Source: Lentisphaerota bacterium
Lineage (GTDB): Bacteria; Verrucomicrobiota; Lentisphaeria; Oligosphaerales; Oligosphaeraceae
Length of the DNA: 8,606 bases
Assembly: GCA_012799755.1 (NCBI GenBank)
Contig: JAAZKQ010000161.1
Coordinates: 1-8,606 of the forward strand
Reading direction: 5' to 3'
A program made the translations under genes and the position numbers. The notes under the pieces are model-generated. The model saw only the letters and a program-made list of their open reading frames with translations. It made no database searches and was not told the origin of the DNA. The first letter of the stretch is position 1. Each line of letters starts with the position of its first letter. Positions 1 to 8,300 of the stretch are shown here, piece after piece.

Positions 1-588
1 ATCGTCACGTCGGTGAGGCCGCTGCAACCCTGAAACGTTCCTTGCCCGATGCTGGTGACGCCATTGGGTATTGTCACGTTCTTGAGGCTGGAACATTCAT
101 AAAACGCCCAAGTTCCGATGTTGGTCACGCCGTCGGGTATCGTCACGTTCTTGAGGCCGGAACATTCATAAAACGCCCAATTTCCAATGTTGGTGACGCT
201 ATTGGGTATCGTCACGCCGCTGAGGCCGGCGCAGCCGGAAAACGCACTTGGCCCGATGCTGGTGACGCCGCCGGGAATCTCGTATAGGCCGCCTTTTGCG
301 GCGGGGAATTGGACCAATGCCTTTTTGTTATTATCAAACAACACCCCGTCCAGGCTGCTGTATGAGGGGTTGGCGCTTTCAACGGCAATGCCGGTCAGCG
401 CTGAACAACGAGCAAAGGGGCCTATGCCGATGCTGGTGACGCCGGCGGGTATCTCTACACTCGTGAGGCCGGAGCATTCATAAAACGCCCAATCCCCGAT
501 GCTTTTCACGCCGGCGGGGATCGTCACGCCGGCGAGGCCGCTACAACCCTGAAACGCCCCTGGCCCGATGTTGGTGACGCTATCGGGT
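1..588. repeat. Large tandem duplication in the LRR gene, left copy
   Basis: This stretch aligns base for base with 589-1176 at an offset of 588 bp (196 codons), with only scattered substitutions and no indels where I compared them. It contains eight 23-residue LRRs plus one 12-residue excess from the DGVLF island. It is the downstream copy in the direction of transcription. Whether further copies lie to the left cannot be seen. Confidence 0.85.
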
Positions 589-1673
589 ATCGTCACGTCG
601 GCGAGACCGCTACAACCCTGAAACGTTCCTTGCCCGATGCTGGTGATGCCATCGGGTATCGTCACGTTCTTGAGGCTGGAACATTCATAAAACGCCCAAT
701 TTCCGATGTTGGTCACGCCACTGGGTATCGTCATGTTCTTGAGGCTGGAACATTCATAAAACGCCCAATTTCCGATGTTGGTGACGCTATTGGGGATTGT
801 CACGCTGGTGAGGCCGGCGCAGCCGGAAAACGCGCTAGGCCCGATGCTGGTGACGCCGCTGGGAATCTCGTACAGACCGCCTTTCGCGGCGGGGAATTGG
901 ACCAATGTCTTTTTGTTTATATCAAACAATACTCCGTCAGGGCTGTTGTATGAGGGGTTGGCGCTTTCAACGGCAATGCCGGTCAGTGCTGAACAATCAG
1001 CAAAGGGGCCTATGCCGATGCTGGTGACGCCGGCGGGGATCACGACGCTCTTGAGACTGGAACATGTGTAAAACGCCCAATCCCCGATGCTGGTGACGCT
1101 ATCGGGGATCGTCACGCTGGTGAGGGCGCTGCAACCCTGAAACGCCCCCGCGCCGATGCTGCTGACGCCACTGAGCATCGTCACGCTGGTGAGGCCGCTG
1201 CAATCCTGAAACGCCCCTTGCCCGATGCTGGTGACGCTGGCGGGGATCGTCACGTTTTTGAGGTCGGAACATTGATGAAACGCCCCTGTCCCGATGCCGG
1301 CGACGCCATCGGGGATCGTTACATTCACGAGGCCGAAGCAATATTCAAACGCGAACTCGGCAATTCTTGTCACGGGCAAACCGTTGATTTTAGCCGGGAT
1401 GGCAATATCTCCACCAACGCCAGTGTAGCCGGTAATCTCAATAGAATCGCCACTGATAGTGTAGACAAAATCCCCGTAGTGATGCTCTTCACTCCTTAGG
1501 GCCGCAGGTGACGGACTCGCCTTGGCGTTCGCGGTCTGCCCTGTAGACGGTGCCATTGGCTCAGCGCCCAAGAGTCCCTGTGCATGGACCTGCGGTCCTT
1601 TCAGCAAGCCCAAGATGACGACGCAACAGAGAATGAGACGGCCGAAGCTTTCAAATATTACGCGATGCACCAT
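1..1673 (-). CDS. Secreted BspA-like leucine-rich-repeat (LRR_5) protein, C-terminus beyond the left edge
   Basis: The frame is open from an ATG at 1673 to the window edge: 557 codons with no stop, so the C-terminus is missing. The start is preceded by GGGAG six bases upstream. Residues 1-31 form a signal peptide (hydrophobic LILCCVVILGLL, cleavage probably after VHA), followed by a Pro/Ala/Ser linker to about 60. Residues 69-104 (YTISGDSIEITGYTG...INGLPVTRI) are the usual lead-in of BspA-type proteins. From about 105 come 23-residue repeats of the form AFxxCSxLxxVTIPxxVTSIG. Two irregular islands (about 233-269 and 429-465), carrying ANPSYxSxDGVLF and LVQFPAAKGGLYEIP, interrupt them, a known feature of the family. 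Family members are surface or secreted proteins thought to act in adhesion or binding; no ligand can be inferred here. No anchor is visible because the end is absent. The neighbouring beta-helix gene is divergent. Confidence 0.93.
   Translation of the reverse strand, partial: MVHRVIFESFGRLILCCVVILGLLKGPQVHAQGLLGAEPMAPSTGQTANAKASPSPAALRSEEHHYGDFVYTISGDSIEITGYTGVGGDIAIPAKINGLPVTRIAEFAFEYCFGLVNVTIPDGVAGIGTGAFHQCSDLKNVTIPASVTSIGQGAFQDCSGLTSVTMLSGVSSIGAGAFQGCSALTSVTIPDSVTSIGDWAFYTCSSLKSVVIPAGVTSIGIGPFADCSALTGIAVESANPSYNSPDGVLFDINKKTLVQFPAAKGGLYEIPSGVTSIGPSAFSGCAGLTSVTIPNSVTNIGNWAFYECSSLKNMTIPSGVTNIGNWAFYECSSLKNVTIPDGITSIGQGTFQGCSGLADVTIPDSVTNIGPGAFQGCSGLAGVTIPAGVKSIGDWAFYECSGLTSVEIPAGVTSIGIGPFARCSALTGIAVESANPSYSSLDGVLFDNNKKALVQFPAAKGGLYEIPGGVTSIGPSAFSGCAGLSGVTIPNSVTNIGNWAFYECSGLKNVTIPDGVTNIGTWAFYECSSLKNVTIPNGVTSIGQGTFQGCSGLTDVT
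589..1176. repeat. Large tandem duplication in the LRR gene, right copy
   Basis: Partner of 1-588 and the upstream copy in the gene. Matching landmarks are the island CSALTGIAVESANPSY at residues 227 and 423, and FPAAKGGLYEIP at about 260 and 456. The exact right boundary is blurred because the next LRRs share the 69-bp base repeat in the same phase. Confidence 0.85.
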
Positions 1674-1679
1674 GACTGT

Positions 1680-1684
1680 CTCCC
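1680..1684 (-). promoter_or_regulatory. Ribosome binding site of the LRR gene
   Basis: GGGAG on the minus strand lies six bases before the ATG at 1673. It supports that start, as does the complete signal peptide that follows directly. I saw no convincing -35/-10 pair in the 86 bases between this gene and the short ORF upstream. Confidence 0.6.
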
Positions 1685-1759
1685 TGTTTTGCTGTCCGCT
1701 CCTTGCCCGAGTAGCGTTTTATCTGGAATATCCTAATGGCACCTGACATAAAATTCCGG

Positions 1760-1879
1760 TTAGAGTGCTATCAGCAGGCGCTCAAGGGCGGGGTAAAATG
1801 AGGTCTCGGCGACATGCGCACCAGTGCTATGAATTTTCCCGATGTCGGCCAAATAACGCATGATGATGGTTTTGGACAT
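1760..1879 (-). pseudogene. N-terminal remnant of a putative N-6 adenine DNA methyltransferase / restriction protein
   Basis: This 39-residue ORF starts with ATG at 1879. GGAG at 1887-1890 (minus strand) lies seven bases upstream, so the translation start looks genuine. The product reads MSKTIIMRYLADIGKIHSTG followed by AHVAETSFYPALERLLIAL and a TAA stop. From memory, the pattern YLxxIxxIxxTGAxxxETSxYPALxxLL is the opening of large N-6 DNA methylase proteins (type IIG/ISP-like), which normally continue for many hundreds of residues with LLNxxG. Here the match stops at LLIAL, so the rest of the gene seems lost and replaced by the leader region of the LRR gene in the same orientation. The assignment is inferred from a short motif without a database search. 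It could instead be a small unrelated ORF. Confidence 0.5.
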
Positions 1880-1886
1880 GTCTCCG

Positions 1887-1890
1887 CTCC
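1887..1890 (-). promoter_or_regulatory. Ribosome binding site of the methyltransferase remnant
   Basis: GGAG on the minus strand, seven bases before the ATG at 1879. A second GGAG at 1882-1885 is only two bases from the start and is too close to serve. The well-placed site suggests a once-functional gene start rather than a chance ORF. Confidence 0.45.
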
Positions 1891-1972
1891 GTGCCGATGT
1901 CACGATCCTGCGTTACCCCCTGCGCGCGACCGGACTGCGCAGCCGGCAAGCTGTCCAGTAAATTGCCCTGTA

Positions 1973-1995
1973 TTTGCCGATTTGCGAACGGCAAA
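1973..1995. repeat. Inverted repeat TTTGCCG / CGGCAAA
   Basis: Arms TTTGCCG (1973-1979) and CGGCAAA (1989-1995) are perfect 7-bp complements around a 9-base loop. On the plus strand CAGG and then CTTTTTCT follow, so a weak rho-independent terminator is possible, but no plus-strand gene ends here. An operator for the minus-strand remnant is an alternative. Confidence 0.4.
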
Positions 1996-2034
1996 CAGGC
2001 TTTTTCTCCGCAGAACGTAAGCGGTCAGCATTTG

Positions 2035-2057
2035 GTAGTGTCCAGTCGAGGCACTAC
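2035..2057. repeat. Inverted repeat GTAGTG / CACTAC
   Basis: Arms GTAGTG (2035-2040) and CACTAC (2052-2057) are perfect 6-bp complements with an 11-base spacer. The outer TAGTGTCCAG-like sequence resembles insertion-sequence ends in general style, but no matching second end or target-site duplication is visible. Confidence 0.3.
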
Positions 2058-2249
2058 AGTTCCAAAGTCCTGGTTGAAGGTTTTTTGCAATCGTTTTCAG
2101 CTTGTGTTAGTCAGGCATCCAGACGTGTTCCTGCGAGGCTCGATAGGTGGGAGGGCACTTCCTCCAGGTTGAAACTTGGGGTTAAGCATAGTTAGGCGTC
2201 CAGGGCGCAGGTCAAGGATTCAGATGCATTGTGTCAGGCTCCTCATTCT

Positions 2250-2268
2250 ATCACAAGATTTCGCACAT
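2250..2268. repeat. 19-bp direct repeat, copy 1
   Basis: ATCACAAGATTTCGCACAT matches the copy at 2287-2305 at 16 of 19 positions, with TTTCGCACAT identical in both. The start-to-start distance is 37 bp. It could be a regulator-binding repeat upstream of the beta-helix gene or a remnant of a multi-repeat transposon end. Confidence 0.5.
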
Positions 2269-2286
2269 TACTAAATACAGACTCTT

Positions 2287-2305
2287 ATCGCAAAGTTTCG
2301 CACAT
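2287..2305. repeat. 19-bp direct repeat, copy 2
   Basis: ATCGCAAAGTTTCGCACAT is the partner of 2250-2268. It ends 57 bases before the ATG of the beta-helix gene, a position compatible with a promoter-proximal binding site. No function can be assigned from sequence alone. Confidence 0.5.
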
Positions 2306-2347
2306 CAACGAACTGGGGATTTTCAAGGAGGGTTTTGCCCCTAGCCA

Positions 2348-2353
2348 GAGGAG
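2348..2353 (+). promoter_or_regulatory. Ribosome binding site that decides the start of the beta-helix gene
   Basis: GAGGAG lies nine bases before ATG at 2363 but only three bases before the in-frame TTG at 2357, which favours the ATG. A stronger-looking AAGGAGGG at 2325-2332 has no well-spaced in-frame start; the nearest candidate, TTG at 2335, is in a different frame and too close. Confidence 0.6.
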
Positions 2354-2362
2354 TGTTTGAAA

Positions 2363-5300
2363 ATGGAAAATGCAAGGTCATTCCTGATGGGACGAATGCG
2401 TCCTGTGGTCATGGGTTTTTCCTGGTTGCATCCTGGTCGGAAGACTCGCAGAAGCCTGCTGATGATTCTGACGCTGTTGCTTGTCGCCGCCGTCCAGGCT
2501 GCAAACACCTGGCATGTGGATGCAACAAGGCCGGATGATGATGGCGACGGACATAGCTGGGAAAGCGCCAAAAAAACGATTCAGGCGGCCATTGATGGCG
2601 CCGAAGCGGGCGATACAATCCTGGTGACTGACGGAATGTACGAAGCGATCACGACTGCCGGCAAAGCGATTGTTATCCGCAGCGTCAACGGCGCCCAAAA
2701 AACGATCATTGACGGCAAGGTGGTTGCACGCTGCGCGACCTTGGGCGCCCCCAACTCGGGGCGCAAGACTGTCTTGGAAGGATTCACCCTGCGAAATGGC
2801 TATGCCGATAAAGGCGGCGGCGCTTGCGGCGGCACCTTGCGCCATTGCACCCTGACCAACAATGGGTCTCCTGACGTGATATGGCATGGTCAACCTTTCA
2901 ACGTCTATTGTGAGCAAGGCGGCGGCGCCTATGATTGCAGCTTGAGCCATTGCCTGGTGCAGAATAACAGAGCGAAAAATGGCGGGGGTGTCTATGAATG
3001 CGTGGTGGACAACTGCGTCCTGACAAACAATGTCGCCAGTGGTGATGAAGATGATTATGAGTGCCGCGGCGGCGGCGCTTGGAAGAGCGTACTGGCCCTG
3101 TGCGTCCTGAGCGGCAATCAAGCGAACTATGGCGGCGGGGCTTGCGACAGCGAACTGCTCAGCTGCCTCCTGACCGGAAATCAGGCGAACTATGGCGGCG
3201 GAGTTTGCGACAGCGAAGTGGTCAATTGTACGCTGACAGAGAATCATGCCGACATTGGCGGCGGGATAGCAGCCAGTGACGACGGGATAAAAGCTAGTGT
3301 GGCGTATAATTGCATTATCTGGGGCAACTCAGCCTGGGCAGGGGCAAATTACGATTACGATAAGGTTCTGGACTGGAACTTGAGCTTGGCGTATACCTGC
3401 ACTTATCCTCTGCCACCAGATAGCACGAAGAACATCAGCCAGGCGCCCGTGTTTGTTGATGCTGTCAATGGCGATTTCCGCTTGCGTGCCGGCTCGCCCG
3501 GCATAGATGCAGGCAACAGTGAAATTTTTGATTTTTTTGAAATGTTAGGAATTTTTGAAGAGTTCTTGGAAGTTGACACCGACTTGGCCGGGAATCCGCG
3601 CATCAGTGGCGCGAATGTCGATATGGGCGCTTATGAAGGCGCGGTGGAAGGCTGCGTCATTTCCGGGCGGGAGCAGGGCAACGGCATCCTCTCCCCGATG
3701 ACCGCAGTAGTCGCCCAGGGCGGCTCCGTTACCTTCACCGCCACGGCAACGGGTGGCGTCTTCCAGCATTTTGCCGTTGATGGCGTGGTTGTTTCCGAAT
3801 CGCCGACCTATACCTGGGAGAACATCCAGGCCGATGGCGTGATTACCGCCGTGTTTGCCAGCGTGACTTGGCATGTTGATGCCGCCCGGCCGGATGACAG
3901 CGGTGACGGTTTGAGCTGGGATACGGCCAAGAAGACGATCCAGGCGGCGATTGACAAAGCCGCCGCCGGCGACCTGGTCCTGGTTAGGCCGGGGGTTTAT
4001 GCGCCGATTGTCACCGATGATAAAGCCATTGCCATTCGCAGCGTCAACGGCGCGGCAACTACCGTCATTGATGGCGGCGGCAGGCAACGTTGCGCGACTC
4101 TCTCAAAGTCGTATTCCGGCCGACAGACGGTGCTGGATGGCTTTACCCTGCGGAATGGCGTCGCCATCGCCAGCGGCGGCGGACTTTTTGGCGGCACGGC
4201 GCTCAACTGCCGGATCACCAACTGCCAGGCCGGGGGCAATGATGACTCGGAACGCACAAGCGGCGGCGGCGCCGCCAGTTGTGCTATCTTGCGCAACTGC
4301 ACCTTGAGCAGAAACAAGGCGCCGCTCGGCGGCGCCGCCGAACATTGCACTTTGGACAACTGTATCTTGTTCGCAAACCGGGCAGACCATTTCGGCGGCG
4401 GGGCAAACGCCAGCATGTTAAGCAACTGCAGCATCACCGACAATGTGGCCCAACGCGGTGGCGGCGGGGTCTACGAATGTACCGTCTATAATAGCATTGT
4501 CTGGAATAATCAGGCCGAAGAAGACGCGAACTACGACACCCGTGAGAGCTCCTATACGCCCTCCGCATTGTATTATTCCTGCTCCGAACCCTTGCCGCCA
4601 GGGGCGGGAAATATCAGTGGGGACCCCTGTTTTGTTGATGTCTCGCATGGCGATTTCCGCCTGCGCGCCGCTTCGCCCTGCCTGGATGCCGGTGACAACG
4701 GGTTCGTGACGTCGGTAACCGACCTGGCCGGGAATCCGCGCATCGAAAATGGGAAGGTTGATATGGGCGCCCTGGAGGGAAGCGTTGAGGGCAGGGTCAT
4801 TTCCGGGCGGGTGCAGGGCAGCGGAACGATTTCACCGCTGATTGCTGTGGTCGCCCAGGGCGGCTCCGTCACCTTCACAGCCACGGCAACCGGTGGCGTC
4901 TTCCAGCATTTCCTGGTTGGCGGCGAAATTGTTTCCAACTCGCCGACCTATACCTGGAGCGATATCCAGGCCGACGGCATGATCACGGCCGTGTTCACCC
5001 CGGCGACCTGGCATGTCGATGCCGCACGGCCGGATGACAGCGGGGACGGCCTGAGCTGGGAGAGGGCCAAGAAGTCAATCCAGGCGGCGTTGGATGTGGC
5101 CGTTGACGGCGACCAGGTCCTGGTCAAAGCCGGAGTTTACGAGCCAATTGATGGCTATGGCAGGGAGGTCGCCATCCGCAGTGTCTCGGGCGCCGGGGAT
5201 ACCATCATTGATGGCGGCGGCGTCCGGCGCTGTGCGCATGCCGCCACTTTGGAGGGTTTTACCTTGCAAAATGGCCTGGCGGACAATGGCGGCGGCGCCT

Positions 5301-8300
5301 TGGCTTGCGTCTTGAACCAATGCATTTTGTCCGGCAATACGGCGGAATCGGCTGGCGGCGGCGCTTGCGCCAGCACCTTGAGCAACTGCGTCCTGACCGG
5401 CAATGAGGCAGTGAAATGGGGCGGTGGCGGCGCCGTTTCCAGCGCCCTGAGCAACTGCCTCTTGATTGGCAACAGCTCGATTTGGGCCGGCGGCGCCCTG
5501 GGATGCACGTTGCGCAATTGCACGGTGACTGGAAACTCGGCAGGATGGTCTGTCGCCGGGGTCTATGCTTGCCCCCTGCAAAATTGCATTGTTTGGGGCA
5601 ATTTCAGAGGGAACGCCAGCGACAATTATGAGTATTCCCAATTCATCTATTCCTGCTCCGCCCCCCTGCCTGCCGGCAAGGGGAACATCAGCGATGAGCC
5701 GGGATTTGTTGATGCCGCCAACGGCGTATATCATTTGCGTTCAGGGTCTCCATGCATTGATGCCGGCTGCAATGATTTTGTCAAAGAAGGCGACACTGAT
5801 TTGGCCGACGACCTGCGTGTGCGCAATGAGACAGTTGACATGGGCGCCTATGAAAGAGATGCGGATACCCTTATCGTGCTGGGAAAAGTCCGGGGACGGG
5901 GGAAAGTTTCCCCGCAGGCAGCGTATGTGCCTGTCGGCGACTCAGTGACTTTCACGGCGGAGGAAACATCCGTGCGCTTCCTCCATTTTCAGATTGACGG
6001 TCAGAGCGTTTCCGAAGAGCCGACCTATACCTGGAACAACATCCAGGCCGACGGCGTGGTCACCGCCGTCTTCGAAGCGGCGGTCTTGTATGTGGATGCT
6101 GCCCGTCCTGATGACAACGGCGACGGTCTGAGCTGGGCGACGGCCAGGAAGAGCCTCCAGGCGGCGGTGCTGGCCGCCCGCGACGGGGAGACCATTCTGG
6201 TGAAGGCCGGCTGCTACGCGCCCATCAACACCGACAAGAAATCCCTCGTCATCCGCAGCGTTGACGGCGCCGAGGTGACCATCATTGATGGCGGCGGCGC
6301 CCGGCGCTGCGCGACCTTGGGAAACGACAGCATGCAGCTTGAAGGCTTCACCCTGCGGAACGGCTTTGCGGAAGATGGCGGCGGCGTGTCGGGCGGGCGA
6401 TTGAACCGATGCATCATCAGCAGCAATACGGCCGAAAACAACGGCGGCGGCGCCTATAAATGCAAGCTCACCAATTGCGTCCTGAGCAGAAATTGCGCCT
6501 GGTTCGATAATGGCGGCGGCGCGTACGATTGCCAGTTGGGCAACTGTACCTTGATAGGTAATGTGGCGGGTGACGCGGGGGGAGGAATGTCTAAATGCGT
6601 GGCAACCAACTGCATTATTTGGGATAATTCGGCAACGCAAGCGGCCAATCACAGCGATTCACAGCTCAGATACTCTTGCACGGCGCCCGCGCCGTATGGC
6701 AATAATATCAGCGAAAACCCCCGCTTTGTTGATGCCGTCAATGGTGATTTCCGCTTGCGCGCCGATTCGCTTTGCGTTAATGCCGGCGACTCGAACCATG
6801 ACAGCGGCGATGAGGACCTTGCCGGGAATCCGCGTCTCGAAGGCTCTGCTGTTGACATTGGCGCTTACGAAGGCGCAGTGGCGGGATATGTCATTTCCGG
6901 GCGTGTCCGGGGCGACGGAGCGCTTTTGCCGATGACCTCCGTGGCTCCGCCCGGCGGCTCATCTCTTTTCGAGGCAGTCGAGACCGGCCCCGCCTTCCTG
7001 CATTTTCTGGTTGACGGCGAGGTGGTTTCGAAGTCTGCCAACTATACTTGGGCGAATGTGCAGGCCGATGGCGTGATCACGGCGGTGTTCGCCACCACCA
7101 CCTGGTACGTTGATGCCACCAGGCCGGATGACCATGGCGATGGACGCACTTGGGAAACAGCGAAAAAAAGCATTCAGGCGGCGGTTGAACTTGCCGGCAA
7201 GGATGATCTGATCCTGGTCAACCCTGGTGTTTATGAACCGGTCGAGATCAGCATGCACTCCCTTGTCATACGCAGTGTCCAGGGGCATGCGGCAACCATT
7301 ATTGACGCTGGCGGAAAGACACGTTGCGCGACCTTGGGAAAGGTGCCGGGAGAGGCGGGCGCTGTTCTGGAGGGATTTACCCTGCGCCATGGACACATGG
7401 GTGAAGGCGGCGGCGCCATGGGCGGCACCTTGAACAACTGCCTGCTGACCAATAATTTCGCTTATCATGGCGGGGGAGCGGCCTGCTGCAGCTTGAACAA
7501 TTGCCTCCTGGTCGGAAATTCGGCGCTGTACGGCGGCGCCGCCAAAACCTGTACCTTGACGAATTGCACCGTGAGCAAAAATATTGCGACGGAACAAGGT
7601 GGCGGCGTCTACTCCTGCACACTCGACAATTCCATCGTCTGGGAAAATACCGCCGCCAAAGACGAAAATCATGCCTGTTCTCTTTTTGCTTATTCCTGCA
7701 CCGTTCCCCGCCCGGATGGTGAAAACAATCTCAGTGAGAATCCGCTGTTCGTCAACGCCGCCAATGGCGATTATCACTTGGCGGCAAACTCGCCCTGCGT
7801 CAATGCGGGCAATAATTCGTTTGCGGTTGGGGAAACCGATTTGGCCGGCAAGCCGCGAATTATGGACGACGTTGTTGACATGGGAGCATGCGAAGCTCTC
7901 GGCAGCTACCTTCTTAAATACGACTGGCAAAGCGGCTGGAATACACTCTATCTGCCCTTTGACAGCCTGGCGCCGGATACAGCCCAAGCGCTGGCGGCAA
8001 TGCCGATTTCCAGGCTGTCCGCAAACACATACGTCAAGGACAGCAAGTCTGTTGTGTTTCTGCACACGCCATTGTGGGTCTTCTGCGCCGACCCCGAAGC
8101 TGCGCCGCTTCTGCGGGGCGCTTTGACTTCAGAGACGCCGGCCGACCCGCTCGATATCCCGGTTGGCCAATGGACGCTGGTTGGCGCGCAGCGTCGCATC
8201 GGGATACTGCCTGCTGCATACGTCGCCTGGCAGTGGCGCGGCGGACTATATGTGCGCGTCCAGTCCCTGCAAGCAGGCCAAGTCTATTTCATCTACCGAT

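Larger units (their letters stand above)
1880..2362. other. Intergenic region between the divergent genes, no supported gene
   Basis: This stretch of about 480 bases holds no ORF with recognisable protein character. Three overlapping plus-strand frames (1814-2020, 1891-2172, 1974-2195) lack family signatures and convincing ribosome binding sites. It does contain two inverted repeats (1973-1995, 2035-2057), one pair of direct repeats (2250-2268, 2287-2305) and the translation signals of the downstream gene. From about 2050 onward the base composition looks less GC-rich than the flanking genes. It must hold the promoter of the beta-helix gene, but I could not pick a convincing -35/-10 pair. Confidence 0.6.

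Noticed and set aside
1..1176. CRISPR-like regular repeats
   Set aside because: The repeats are 69-bp coding LRR units and a 588-bp coding duplication in one open frame, not short identical repeats with unique spacers.
42..1499. Paired plus-strand ORFs (42-287 with 630-953, 187-483 with 775-1071, and 1218-1499)
   Set aside because: They are antisense to the LRR gene. Their pairing at 588 bp simply mirrors the duplication in that gene, and the products have no family character.
1814..2195. Three overlapping plus-strand ORFs between the divergent genes
   Set aside because: They lie partly antisense to the methyltransferase remnant, lack convincing ribosome binding sites and show no recognisable motif.
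2030..2310. Complete insertion sequence or MITE in the intergenic region
   Set aside because: Inverted and direct repeats are present, but there is no transposase, no paired terminal inverted repeats at matching ends and no target-site duplication that I could find.
2335..2538. 67-codon TTG-start ORF just after AAGGAGGG, overlapping the start of the giant gene in another frame
   Set aside because: The spacing from AAGGAGGG to the TTG is only three bases and the product looks like an out-of-frame reading of the signal peptide. A leader peptide is conceivable but unsupported.
6959..8065. 368-codon minus-strand ORF, with similar ones at 2378-3247, 3545-4087, 5075-5734 and 5942-6652
   Set aside because: All are antisense to the beta-helix gene in the same relative frame. 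Their Ala/Gly/Gln-rich products follow from the GGCGGCGGC-type rung codons read backwards. They show no ribosome binding site or domain.
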